This document shows, in pieces, positions 34,472 through 43,640 of a stretch of 64,000 bases of DNA. The DNA is from JADGGM01 sp025449955 (GTDB lineage Bacteria; Gemmatimonadota; Gemmatimonadetes; Gemmatimonadales; Gemmatimonadaceae). Positions within the stretch are counted from its first letter, which is position 1. Each line of letters begins with the position of its first letter. Under the pieces are notes generated by a model. It searched no databases. It had not been told where the DNA came from and worked only from the letters and a program-made list of their open reading frames with translations. A program made the position numbers and the translations under genes. The DNA lies in contig DATBNO010000059.1 in the NCBI GenBank assembly GCA_036554285.1, forward strand, positions 149,940-213,939. Reading direction: 5' to 3'.

Positions 34472-37012
34472 CTACCGCGCGAACCAGTACGAGAACTTGA
34501 TCAGGAAGATGTCGTTCGACCGCTGGGCGAACAGCTCGCGCAGGTCGCCGCCGAACGACTGCGTCCCCGCGTTGGGGAACGAGCCGTCGCGCCCCTGGCT
34601 CCAGACGAGAAACAGCGTCGAGCCGGGGCGGTACTCCCACCGGAACACGAGGTTCGACCGGAATTGCTGGACGTTGAAGCCGCCCGGGTCGTCGGTGACG
34701 GTGGTGTCGCCGTACGGCCGGTAGCGCGACGCGTACGCGACGGCCCGCGGGTCGGCGAGCTCGCGCACGTTCGTGTACGTGCCCTTCGACACGAACGGCG
34801 AGGCGTACAACTGGAGCGTCGCGTTAGGCGTGAAGGTGTAGTCGAGGCGCCAGGTGACGCTCAGCGTGCGTTGCTCGAGGTGGGCGAACGTATAGTGCAG
34901 CGCCGACGCGGAGTCGGTGAAGGTGCCGAAGTACTGGGTGTCGTTGCGGTTCTGCCTGTAGCCGGCGCTCACCGACGTCGCGAAGCGCGACGACACCTTG
35001 ATGTCGAGCTCGGGCGACACGCTCAGCTGGTGCGAGCGGCCGCCGTCGCCGCGCCAGTAGTTGACCGACACCGACGGCAGCAGCGCATCGCGATCATCGC
35101 CCTGGATCGTGAGCCAGGGCGCGAGATACGGATCCTGGCGGATGGCCGGCCCGCCGCGCGCGCACCGGTCGCAGAAGGTCGTGCCTAACTGACCGATGGT
35201 GCCGCCCATGTGCAGCCACCACCGGTCGTTGAATTGCGTGTGCACGTTGGTGTTGAACGCGCGCTCGGTGGGCAGGCCGGCGTCGCTCCAGTACTGCCAG
35301 TAGTTGACGTTCCACCGGAGCTGCTGCCAGATCGCGTTAGGCGTGCGGAAGGCGAGCGCGGCCCAACTGGTCCACTCCTGCTGGTCCGCCTGCAGCAGGA
35401 AGCCCATGTCGTTGATCTCGAAGCCGGGCGACCGCCGCTGGTACGCCGTTTCCCACTGTAGCACCTTGCCGCCCACCTTCGCGGCGCGCAGCTCGACGTT
35501 GGTGCCGGAGAGCGACGTGCGCGTCGAGTCGAACGTGAGCGGCCCGTCCGGACGCTGGTACAGATGCACGGGATCTTCCTGCGTGAGCGCAATGGCGGCG
35601 GGACTCCCGGCCACGCGGCTCGCGTCCAACGAGCCGGACACTTCATAGTCGCCCAAGAACCGGCGTCGCGCATCGATGCCGCCGGCGTACGCGCTCGAGT
35701 GCAGATACGGACTGCTCGACGAATCCATGCCGCGATCGACCCCAGTGAAGATCACGCCAATGCTCCCGTTGCCCCCGGCATAATCCTGGTTCGCGCGCAC
35801 GACGGCGTAGTTGGCGCGCGGCTCGAGCGTGACATCGCCCGTGCCGCCCACGCGATCGGTGACGGCATCCATGACGCCTAACGAAAACCCGTTCGCGAAC
35901 CGCCCGGTGAGCTTGGCGGCCCCCAAAATGCGCGTGGCCTGCTCAGCGGTGGAGTCGTCGTACACGTCCGCCAGCTCGGGCGCGCGGCCGATGCGTCTCG
36001 AATAGAACAGCCCCTCGCCGGTGCTGCAGTCCAACACGACGACACAATTCACGTTGAACGTGAACAGCCCCTTGGCTTCGACGAAAAACGGCCGCTGTTC
36101 GGCGAAGAACGTCTCGAACGCGCTGAGGTTGATCTGTGATGGGTCAGCATCCACCTGGCCGAAGTCCGGATTCACGGTCGCGTTGAGCAGCAGGTTGGAC
36201 GACAGCTGATACTTGAGGTCGCCGCCCGCGCTCACCTGCTGATCGCGGTCGTATCCGGATGACTGCGGTCCCCGCACGTTCTTGGTCACGAGGTACGGCG
36301 TGACCTCGAGATCGCCGGGGCGCGCGAGACCAGTTAGGCCGGTGATCTCGCCGAACTGCGACACGAGACCCGAGTGCGACATCCTGTAGAGAGGCCACGT
36401 GATCGTTTCCGTGTAGCGCTGGATCCAGCGCCAGATGAGGATGCCGAAGACGCCATCGTGTCGCGGCGAATAGTGAAGCTGCGACAGCGGTATGCGATAC
36501 TCGGCGGTCCAACCGAGGGAATCGACGCGCGTGGCCGCGTCCCAGATCGCGTCCCACGCCGGGTCTTCGGTGCCATCGTTGTAGATCGCGTAGTCGGTCT
36601 TCACGCCAGCCGGGTTCACCGAGAACTCGAAGCCGGTGCGGTGATCGTGATACGAGTCGAGCAGAATCGTGATGTGGTCCGACGCCGTGGGTTCGTCGCG
36701 ACGAGACAGGAGGCGTACGATGCTGTCGGGATGCGGATCGTACGCGCGGACGAAGACGTAGAGATTGTGCGCGTCGTACGCGACGCGTGCTACCGTGCGC
36801 GCCTTCGGTGTGGCGCCTTCGGTCGGCTGCGCTTCCAGGAATTGATCGATCGCCGGCGCCGACGCCCACACGGCATCGTCATCGCGGCCATCGATGACGG
36901 GTGGCGTCGTGGCGAGTGTGGCGTGAACGGTCATGGCCGTCGCGCGCGGCGCCGGTGCCGCCACGGGTTGCACGGCCTGCAGCGCGAGCAAGAGAGCAAA
37001 ACAACAAGGCAC
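34472..37012 (-). CDS. CBM9-DUF5916 outer-membrane protein
   Basis: 846 aa, GTG start opening a signal peptide (FALLLALQAVQPVAA). Residues 30-230 form the carbohydrate-binding module 9-like domain (PPVIDGRDDDAVWASAP, SRRDEPTASDHITILLDSYH). The rest is DUF5916: VNPDFGQVDADPSQINLSAF, ETFFAEQRPFFVEAKGLFTF, FYSRRIGR, then many aromatic-rich amphipathic strands ending in Tyr-Trp-Phe-Ala-Arg, as expected of an outer-membrane beta-barrel. The family is abundant in Gemmatimonadota; its substrate is not established. Confidence 0.9.
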   Translation of the reverse strand: MPCCFALLLALQAVQPVAAPAPRATAMTVHATLATTPPVIDGRDDDAVWASAPAIDQFLEAQPTEGATPKARTVARVAYDAHNLYVFVRAYDPHPDSIVRLLSRRDEPTASDHITILLDSYHDHRTGFEFSVNPAGVKTDYAIYNDGTEDPAWDAIWDAATRVDSLGWTAEYRIPLSQLHYSPRHDGVFGILIWRWIQRYTETITWPLYRMSHSGLVSQFGEITGLTGLARPGDLEVTPYLVTKNVRGPQSSGYDRDQQVSAGGDLKYQLSSNLLLNATVNPDFGQVDADPSQINLSAFETFFAEQRPFFVEAKGLFTFNVNCVVVLDCSTGEGLFYSRRIGRAPELADVYDDSTAEQATRILGAAKLTGRFANGFSLGVMDAVTDRVGGTGDVTLEPRANYAVVRANQDYAGGNGSIGVIFTGVDRGMDSSSSPYLHSSAYAGGIDARRRFLGDYEVSGSLDASRVAGSPAAIALTQEDPVHLYQRPDGPLTFDSTRTSLSGTNVELRAAKVGGKVLQWETAYQRRSPGFEINDMGFLLQADQQEWTSWAALAFRTPNAIWQQLRWNVNYWQYWSDAGLPTERAFNTNVHTQFNDRWWLHMGGTIGQLGTTFCDRCARGGPAIRQDPYLAPWLTIQGDDRDALLPSVSVNYWRGDGGRSHQLSVSPELDIKVSSRFATSVSAGYRQNRNDTQYFGTFTDSASALHYTFAHLEQRTLSVTWRLDYTFTPNATLQLYASPFVSKGTYTNVRELADPRAVAYASRYRPYGDTTVTDDPGGFNVQQFRSNLVFRWEYRPGSTLFLVWSQGRDGSFPNAGTQSFGGDLRELFAQRSNDIFLIKFSYWFAR

Positions 37013-37112
37013 TAGGTCGCATCGCAGCTCGAGTCAGAGGTTGGACAACGGAATTGGCGGAGGGGTTTCGCTCGGATGATCGCGTGCCGGATGACTGTGG
37101 GCAGCCGGCGCG

Positions 37113-37571
37113 TCACTGCACGGTGATCGTACCGCTGTTGCTCGCGGCTGGCGTGGTGCCGGATTTGGGCTGCGACCATGGGAAGGAACCGACGTACGAC
37201 CATTCCTTCGTAGTGCCGTTGTACAGCGACAGCTTGCATGCGTAGTCCCACTTTTCGCCCGGCGCCGCGACGGACAGCGCCAACTTCACGTCCACGTCGC
37301 CCTTGTAGCCGCCCTTCGAGACGTCGACGTTGACCTGATTTTTCGCTTGCACACGCGCATCGTCATTCAGGAATGTTCCGACGCAATAGACCTGTGCCTG
37401 TGAAACTGCGGCATCCAGGTTCGCCAGCTCCAGCGGCACACGGATGGTGACATCGGCTTCGCCGGAGCCTTGCTGGTAGTGCATTCGCTGGCCTTGAGCG
37501 GCCAGTGGTGAAACGTGCGCGGCCGTACAGATGGCGACGATGAGCGCGAAGGCGACACGATGGTATGGCAT
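37113..37571 (-). CDS. Small secreted protein (third gene of a secreted-protein operon)
   Basis: 152 aa from the ATG at 37571. Signal peptide AFALIVAICTAAHVSPLAAQ. The mature part is beta-rich: ADVTIRVPLELANLDAAVSQ, VNVDVSKGGYKGDVDVKLAL and WDYACKLSLYNGTTKEWSYV, with a single Cys pair. A TonB-independent secreted or surface protein of unknown role. It starts 50 bases after the repeat protein at 37622 and is probably in the same operon. Confidence 0.6.
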   Translation of the reverse strand: MPYHRVAFALIVAICTAAHVSPLAAQGQRMHYQQGSGEADVTIRVPLELANLDAAVSQAQVYCVGTFLNDDARVQAKNQVNVDVSKGGYKGDVDVKLALSVAAPGEKWDYACKLSLYNGTTKEWSYVGSFPWSQPKSGTTPAASNSGTITVQ

Positions 37572-37621
37572 GAGTGCTCCAAACAGTAAAGGTCCACGTG
37601 AAGGCGTTGCGTAAGGCGGAG

Positions 37622-38563
37622 TCATGGCGCTTGTCCGGTCATCGATAGTTTCGTCGCTGCGATGGTCTGGGGCGCGAAGGCGATGCCGTTTCCGGTCAGG
37701 GCGAGGGGTGCGGCGTCGACCGTCATCGGCGCCGGCGCGAACCCGTTGCCCACCATGCCTAACTGCTCGGCGGTCACGAGCGCGGGCGCGAAGGCCACGC
37801 CGTTGCCCGTCATCTGCAGTGGTGCGCCGTCCACGTGCAGCGCCGCGAAAGCGAGCCCCATGCCGGTCATCTGGAGCGCCGCCGCCTGAATCGATTGCGG
37901 TTGATACGAGCCGGGCGTTCCCGGCGCGGCCTTGCCTAACGGAGTCGCGCCGGGCGTCCGCGTGGGCTTGGTCGGCGCCGAGCCGCCGGCTGGTGCCGCC
38001 CCACCGCCTCCAGATGCCGCGCCCGATTCCGCGCCGGCGGCGACTCCGCCGGACGCGCTTCCCGGCGCCGCACCTTGCGGCGTCGCGGTCATCATCGCGG
38101 CGCGACGCGGCGTCGGCACGCCATGACCGCGCAACGGTGCTTGCGGCGCGTACTGCACCGCGGGCGGGCTCGAGCCCGGCGGTACGCTCGTCAGCACGGC
38201 GGATCCCGAGAGTCCGTCGGGCAGCGTCACGGTCACCGTGGTCTGCGACGGCGTGCCGGGCATCCGCGTACAGAGAATGCCGTCCGTCGAATTGCCGCCC
38301 CGCCACTGAAAGTTCGTCGTATCCGCGGTGTACGTGAATCGCCGAAAGTCGAGCGGCTGGCCGTTGGACATGGACGTGGTGCGATATCCATCGGGGTCCT
38401 GTGCCTCGATCGAGATGCCGGCGCAGGTGCCGAAGCCCACGGGATTCGGCACGATGCGGACGACCAGCGTCCACCCCGGCGGCGGAGTCTGTGCACCGGC
38501 GGCGGTGCTCCACACGCCCGCCGCCAGCGCGCACGCCGCCACAACTTGCCTAACGGTGGTCAC
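37622..38563 (-). CDS. Secreted protein with C-terminal MTGxG repeats
   Basis: 313 aa from a GTG at 38563 that overlaps the preceding gene's TGA (GTGA). After a signal peptide (VVAACALAAGVWSTAAGAQ) comes a beta domain (WTLVVRIVPNPVGFGTCAGI; PDGYRTTSMSNGQ) and a Gly/Ala/Pro linker. The last 85 residues are about five imperfect units of roughly 17-20 aa built on L-x-M-T-G-x-G-x-A-F-A (QMTGMGLAFA, QMTGNGVAFAP, GMVGNGFAP, ALTGNGIAFAP, SMTGQ). Such repeats suggest a short beta-solenoid or adhesive tail. I recognise no family. Confidence 0.6.
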   Translation of the reverse strand: MTTVRQVVAACALAAGVWSTAAGAQTPPPGWTLVVRIVPNPVGFGTCAGISIEAQDPDGYRTTSMSNGQPLDFRRFTYTADTTNFQWRGGNSTDGILCTRMPGTPSQTTVTVTLPDGLSGSAVLTSVPPGSSPPAVQYAPQAPLRGHGVPTPRRAAMMTATPQGAAPGSASGGVAAGAESGAASGGGGAAPAGGSAPTKPTRTPGATPLGKAAPGTPGSYQPQSIQAAALQMTGMGLAFAALHVDGAPLQMTGNGVAFAPALVTAEQLGMVGNGFAPAPMTVDAAPLALTGNGIAFAPQTIAATKLSMTGQAP

Positions 38564-39408
38564 GGTTTGCTCGAGGCCGATGCGCCGCCGGCGCGCCACT
38601 CGCGGATCATCTTCAACTGAAGATCGGCAAGCTGCTTCGCCCCCTTCTGATCGCCGGCGCTGGCCCGTTGCGTGGCGTCGGAGATCTGCGGCTGATATTT
38701 CACGCTGATGGCCTGCCATTGCTCGAGACGGGCGCGCGCACCGGCGTCGCCGTTCGCCGCCTGCGACTGGACCTGCAGCATCTCCTGCTGGAACGCCATC
38801 ACGTCGCGCTGGTCGGCGCTGGTCGATCCGGTTGCTTTCGCCGTCGCCGGCGCGCCGCCGAACGCCGAGCCAATGTTAGGCGTGGCGGCCGTGAGGGCTG
38901 TTGCGATGCCGAGCTTGGCGCCGAATGGCAGCTTGTGTCCGGACTGGCCCAGCGCCGCGGCTGCGGCGGCACTCGGGTCGCCGCTCTTTGCCGCCGCCAT
39001 GAGTCCTTGCGCCTTCGTGACTGCGCTGTATGCGCCGCCGGTCGCGACGTTCAAGGCGAGCGACTTGGTGTCGATGCCGGTCTTCTCTTGCACGGCGTTG
39101 TTGGCCTTGCCCACGGCGCTCACGGCCCTCCCGAAGAAGGAGTGGTGCTTCTTCGTCGTATCGGCTGCCGGTGCGGTCGCGGCGGCGCTATCGGGAGCGG
39201 CCGTCGCGGTCGGAGCAACTGCCGTCGGTGCGATCGCGCCGTTCGCGACGGCGGTCGAGTCGTGCGCCGCGGAATCGGGTTTGTGCTTGCCCAGTTTCTT
39301 CAACAGTCCGAATTGCGCGCTCGCTGTCGTAGAAACAACTGACAGCATTGCGATCGCCAGTCCTGCCGCGACGATCTCGTGAACCCACCTGCTCGCGTGT
39401 GTCCGCAT
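38560..39408 (-). CDS. Secreted Ala-rich helical protein
   Basis: 282 aa from the ATG at 39408, preceded by GGGAGGAATC. Signal peptide ends STTASAQ. The mature part begins FGLLKKLGKHKPDSAAHDS, continues through an Ala/Thr/Pro-rich linker, then AVSAVGKANNAVQEKTGIDT, and ends in a long helical stretch (QQEMLQVQSQAANGDAGARA; IREWRAGG). First gene of the operon 39408 to 37113. Function unknown. Confidence 0.6.
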   Translation of the reverse strand: MRTHASRWVHEIVAAGLAIAMLSVVSTTASAQFGLLKKLGKHKPDSAAHDSTAVANGAIAPTAVAPTATAAPDSAAATAPAADTTKKHHSFFGRAVSAVGKANNAVQEKTGIDTKSLALNVATGGAYSAVTKAQGLMAAAKSGDPSAAAAAALGQSGHKLPFGAKLGIATALTAATPNIGSAFGGAPATAKATGSTSADQRDVMAFQQEMLQVQSQAANGDAGARARLEQWQAISVKYQPQISDATQRASAGDQKGAKQLADLQLKMIREWRAGGASASSKP

Positions 39409-39602
39409 GATTCCTCCCGGGTGACGCTGTCCGCGTCGCGTCCAAATCGTTCGCTTTGTCGCACCGGTCATCTGGCGCTGCGTCCAGTCGGGCGTCATGT
39501 TAGGCGTGGACGTGCACGCGGCCGTCAACGACGGCGTCAAGTCGTTTCACGCCAGCGCGAAGCGCGATTCGCGCGACGGTCCCTGGTGCTGGTCTTGCCT
39601 GC

Positions 39603-42600
39603 ATGCTGCGTCTCCACACGCTCGGCGAACTGCGGCTCGAAGACGCTGAGGGGCGCACCGTCTTGCGCCGGAGAAAGCCTCTCGTCTTGCTCACGTACAT
39701 CTGCCGACGAGCTCCGCGGCCGGTACCGCGCGGCGAGTTGGTCGAGTTGTTGTGGGGTGAGCGCGCGGAATCCAAGGCGCGGCAGTCGTTGCGGCAGGCG
39801 CTGCTCGAGTTGCGCCAGCACCTGGGCGATGTACTGGCCATCGAACCGGAATCGGTCGCGCTGCCCGAAGGCGCCGTTGAATGGGACCTCGCGCTCCTCG
39901 AGCGCGACGAGGCCGCACGCCGAGATCGGGCCGCGATAGAACAGTGGCGCGGCGAATTTCTCGCCGCCGCCGAGTTTGACGCGGACCTTTCTCTTTCGAC
40001 GTGGATCGAAACAGAGCGCGTGGCCCTCAGGCGCCGGCTCGGCCCCTGTTTCGATCGGCTGCTCGATGGGGCTGAGCGGCGGGGTGACTGGCACGAGGCG
40101 ATCGCGCTCGCCGAGCGGTGGTGCGAGGCGGCACCGCTCGACGAACGGGCGGCGAGCCGGCTCGTCGGGGCGCTGCGCTCCGCCGGTCGCCACGGCGCCG
40201 CGCTCGCGGCGCACGCGACGTTCGTGGCGCGTCTTCGCGAGGGGGCGGACGCCGCGCCGTCCACCGCGTTCAGCGCGCTCGGTACATCCATAGATGATGA
40301 GGCGCGTGCCGATCCGGCGGATCGGGACGCGGCGCCGCTCGCGCTGCCGTTCCTTGGACGCGGCGATGCGTACGCGGCGCTCAAGGACGCGTGGCGGCGC
40401 GCGGTGCAGGGGCGGGTGACGGTCGCGTTGGTGGAAGGCGGCGCGGGCATGGGGGCCTCGCGGCTCTGCGCCGCGTTGGCGACGGGGATTGCCGATGCGC
40501 ACCGTGACGCGCTCGTGCTGCGCGCCGATTGCCGGGCCCGCGCGCCTAACGCTCCGGCGCCGCCGTGGAGCGCGGCTCGCGCCGTGTTGGCGCCGCTGGC
40601 GCGCAGCGCGGCGTTGGGCGGCGTCGCGCCGGGGACGCTCCGCGCGCTCCGCACCGTGCTGCCCGAGATCGCGGCGCGCTTTCCGCGCCTCGACGCCGAT
40701 GACGCATCGGTCTCCGAGGACGCGCTGGCGGCCGCGTTGGGCGAGGCGTTGCTCGCCGTCACGGAGGACGGTCCGGTGCTCATCATTGCCGACGCGCTCT
40801 CGCGGGCCGACGCATCGAGCCGGGCGCTCGTGTTGAGTGTCGCCGCGCTGGCGGCGCCGATCCTGCTCGTCGTCGCCGACCGCAGCGCCGACATCGATGA
40901 CGACCCCTCGCTCGCCGCCCTGCGCGAGACGCCGGGCACGATCCGCGTTCCGTTAGGCGCGCTCGCCGCCGCCGCCATCGCTTCGGTGATCGACGGCCAC
41001 GCCGACCTCGTCGGGCGCGTGCACGCCGACACCGGCGGCGTGCCGGCGTACGTCGTGGCCCATCTCGATCAGCTGCTCGCCGACCACGTCGCGACGATCG
41101 GCGCCTCCGGATCGCTCGCCCTCTCGCCGGCGGCCGATGGCCGGCCGCTCGGCCTGCCGCTGGCCGCACGCGCGTTGGTGCGCGACGTCGCCCGTCCGTT
41201 GGGCGACGGCGCGCGCGCGATGCTCGATGCGTTAGGCGTATTCGGCGCGCCGCTGGCGGCGGCCGACGCGGCCTCGCTGGCCGGACTGGCGCCCGCCCAA
41301 GCGGAACGCGCGGCGGCGGCGCTGATCCACAGCGGGCTCGCGCGGCGGGTCGGCGACACCGATGCCCGCATCGCGCTCGATCCGCCGATCGTCGCGCGCG
41401 CCGCGTACGAGCTCGTGCCGGTGCTCACGCGTGAACGCCTGCATGCCGCATCCGGTGCGCTGCTCACGTCGCGTCGTGGACGCGACTACGACCGCTCGCG
41501 CCTCAAGTACCACGAGGAGCACGGACGCGTAGCGTTAGCAGCGGCGCGCCCCGTCTGGCGCAGCCGCTCGGCGTTGGCGCTGGCCGCCATACTCGTCGTG
41601 GCGATCGCGGCGTGGGCCGTCGCGCTCCGGCCGCGCGTCGCGGCCACGGCGCACCAGCAGACGGTGGCGGTGTTCCCGTTCGCCGTGCGCGGGAATCCGG
41701 ACCTGTCGTTCCTGCAGAGCGGCATGGTCAGCCTGTTGAGCACCAGTCTCGATGGCGCGGCCGGCTGGCGCACGCTCGACCCGCGCACCGTGCTCGCGGC
41801 CGGCGCGATGCCTAACGACATGACGCCCGATGCCGCGCGCCACGCGGCGCGCCGGCTCGGCGCCGATCTGTTCGTGGTGGGCGACGCGGTGGATGCGAAC
41901 AAGCAGCTCGCTCTCACGGTGTCACTCTATTCGACCAGCGGCGGCACGCCGCTCGCCACCGCCCGGGCCGAGGGACGCGAGGACGACCTGTTCGGATTGG
42001 TGGATCGCGTCAGCGCCGAGCTGGCCGTGTCGCAAGGCAGCACGTCGCGCGGGCCGGCCATGCAGTTAGGCGCGCTGACCACATCGTCGCTGCCGGCGCT
42101 CAAGGCGTACCTCGAGGGCGAGGCGGCGTACCGCGACAACGACATGTTCACGGCGAAAGCGGCGTTCGAGCGCGCCACGGAAGCCGACAGCACGTTCTCG
42201 CTCGCGTGGTATGGACAAGCCGCCACCGAATCATGGATGCTGATGTCGAAGGCCGAGCGCGAGGCGGCGGACCATGCGGTGCGCACGTCGGGGCGGTTGT
42301 CGGAACGCAACCGCCTCTTGATCAGCGCGTTCGCCGCGTTCAGCCGCGGCGACGCCGACTCCGCCGAGCGCCTCGCGTCCCAAGTCGCCGAGCGATACGA
42401 CGACGTGGAAGCGTGGGTGATTCTGGGCGAGGTCCTGTTTCATCACAACTGGAAGCGCGGGCGTTCCATAGCGGAATCGCGTCGCGCGTTCGAGCGCGTG
42501 CTGGCGTTGGACCCGCGGCACTGGCCGGCTTTGCAGCATCTGGCCGAAGTCGCGGCCATCGAGGGGAAACCCGCGGAGGCCGACTCGCTGCTCCGGCGGT

Positions 42601-43640
42601 ACGAGACACTCGTTGGGCCGGAGCACACGTTGCCGCCCGCCGACGCGTTTCGCCGGTTTGGGTTCGGCACGGCGCGCGAGCGCGCGGACTTCATCACGCA
42701 CATGAAGGCAGACCCCGGCTTCTGGTTGATCAGCTCGATTTTCTACGTTGCCGTGTACGCGCGCGACCTGGATGGCGCGCGCACGCTGGCGCGCGAACTG
42801 GTGGATCCGGTGCGTCCGCCGGAACAGCGAGGCTTTGGCGAAGTGATGCTGGCGCACTTGGACTTGGCCGGCGGACGATGGCGCGACGCGCGAGCCGATC
42901 TGGCTCTGGCCACGCCCTACCTGCCGCTCGATGCCGTCGAGCACGAGGCGCTGCTCGCGCTCGTGCCGTTGGTCGAGGATGAGCCCGGTGCGCGCGACGC
43001 GCGGCGGCGACTCCTCGAGCAGCTGAGCTCGGCGCCGGCGGCCCCGCCGGCCGATCTGCCCTGGCGCCTAACGGACGAGTCGCTCCAGCCCATGCTGCGC
43101 GCATACCTCTCGGGGTTGTTGAGCGCGCGCGATGGCGATGCGCCGTCGGCGACGGCCGCGTTGCAGGCGTTGGACACGCTACCCGATCCGACGGGCCCGA
43201 TCGCGATGCGGGATGGCTTGCGATCGGCGATCCGCGGCGAGATCGAACGCTCGGCCGGCACGCCGGGCGCGGCGCTGGCGTCGTTCGAGCACAGTGCGCG
43301 CCACACGCCGTCGGTGACGGCCTGGACGTCGGCCTTCGTGTCGCAGGCGCACGAGCGATACGCGCGCGCCGAGCTCCTCCATCAGTTAGGCAGAGATGAG
43401 GAAGCGCTGCGATGGTACCGGACCTTCGACCAGAACTCGCCCTACGACCTCGTGTACGTCGGGCCCGCGTCGTACCGCCAGGGACAGATCCTCGAGGCGC
43501 ATGGCCGGCCGGCGGAAGCGGCGGCCGAGTACCGGCGATTCGTGACGCTCTGGCGCGACTGCGACCCCGAGCTCAAGCGCTTCACCGACGACGCATCGCA
43601 CCACCTGGCTGCGCTGCGCACCGACACCATCCATCGTTAG
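39603..43640 (+). CDS. Membrane-spanning BTAD/AAA/TPR transcriptional regulator
   Basis: 1345 aa. The order is a SARP-like winged helix (1-90), bacterial transcriptional activator domain (95-210: EFLAAAEFDADLSLSTW), AAA_16-like ATPase domain (250-620), one transmembrane helix (about 645: ALALAAILVVAIAAWAVAL), a TolB-like/FlgO-like domain (VAVFPFAVRGNPDLSFLQSG), then TPR repeats to the end. The Walker A reads EGGAGMGASRL, lacking the Lys of GxxxxGK[ST], and the Walker B lacks its acidic pair (VLIIADALSRAD). Nucleotide hydrolysis is therefore doubtful and the domain may be structural. The C-terminal half would lie outside the membrane and could sense a signal for the DNA-binding half. The stop codon TAG is within GTTAGGC. 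Confidence 0.85.
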   Translation: MLRLHTLGELRLEDAEGRTVLRRRKPLVLLTYICRRAPRPVPRGELVELLWGERAESKARQSLRQALLELRQHLGDVLAIEPESVALPEGAVEWDLALLERDEAARRDRAAIEQWRGEFLAAAEFDADLSLSTWIETERVALRRRLGPCFDRLLDGAERRGDWHEAIALAERWCEAAPLDERAASRLVGALRSAGRHGAALAAHATFVARLREGADAAPSTAFSALGTSIDDEARADPADRDAAPLALPFLGRGDAYAALKDAWRRAVQGRVTVALVEGGAGMGASRLCAALATGIADAHRDALVLRADCRARAPNAPAPPWSAARAVLAPLARSAALGGVAPGTLRALRTVLPEIAARFPRLDADDASVSEDALAAALGEALLAVTEDGPVLIIADALSRADASSRALVLSVAALAAPILLVVADRSADIDDDPSLAALRETPGTIRVPLGALAAAAIASVIDGHADLVGRVHADTGGVPAYVVAHLDQLLADHVATIGASGSLALSPAADGRPLGLPLAARALVRDVARPLGDGARAMLDALGVFGAPLAAADAASLAGLAPAQAERAAAALIHSGLARRVGDTDARIALDPPIVARAAYELVPVLTRERLHAASGALLTSRRGRDYDRSRLKYHEEHGRVALAAARPVWRSRSALALAAILVVAIAAWAVALRPRVAATAHQQTVAVFPFAVRGNPDLSFLQSGMVSLLSTSLDGAAGWRTLDPRTVLAAGAMPNDMTPDAARHAARRLGADLFVVGDAVDANKQLALTVSLYSTSGGTPLATARAEGREDDLFGLVDRVSAELAVSQGSTSRGPAMQLGALTTSSLPALKAYLEGEAAYRDNDMFTAKAAFERATEADSTFSLAWYGQAATESWMLMSKAEREAADHAVRTSGRLSERNRLLISAFAAFSRGDADSAERLASQVAERYDDVEAWVILGEVLFHHNWKRGRSIAESRRAFERVLALDPRHWPALQHLAEVAAIEGKPAEADSLLRRYETLVGPEHTLPPADAFRRFGFGTARERADFITHMKADPGFWLISSIFYVAVYARDLDGARTLARELVDPVRPPEQRGFGEVMLAHLDLAGGRWRDARADLALATPYLPLDAVEHEALLALVPLVEDEPGARDARRRLLEQLSSAPAAPPADLPWRLTDESLQPMLRAYLSGLLSARDGDAPSATAALQALDTLPDPTGPIAMRDGLRSAIRGEIERSAGTPGAALASFEHSARHTPSVTAWTSAFVSQAHERYARAELLHQLGRDEEALRWYRTFDQNSPYDLVYVGPASYRQGQILEAHGRPAEAAAEYRRFVTLWRDCDPELKRFTDDASHHLAALRTDTIHR

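Noticed and set aside
39500..41032. 510-codon minus-strand Ala/Ser-rich frame
   Set aside because: Antisense of the BTAD regulator; low complexity and no start signal.
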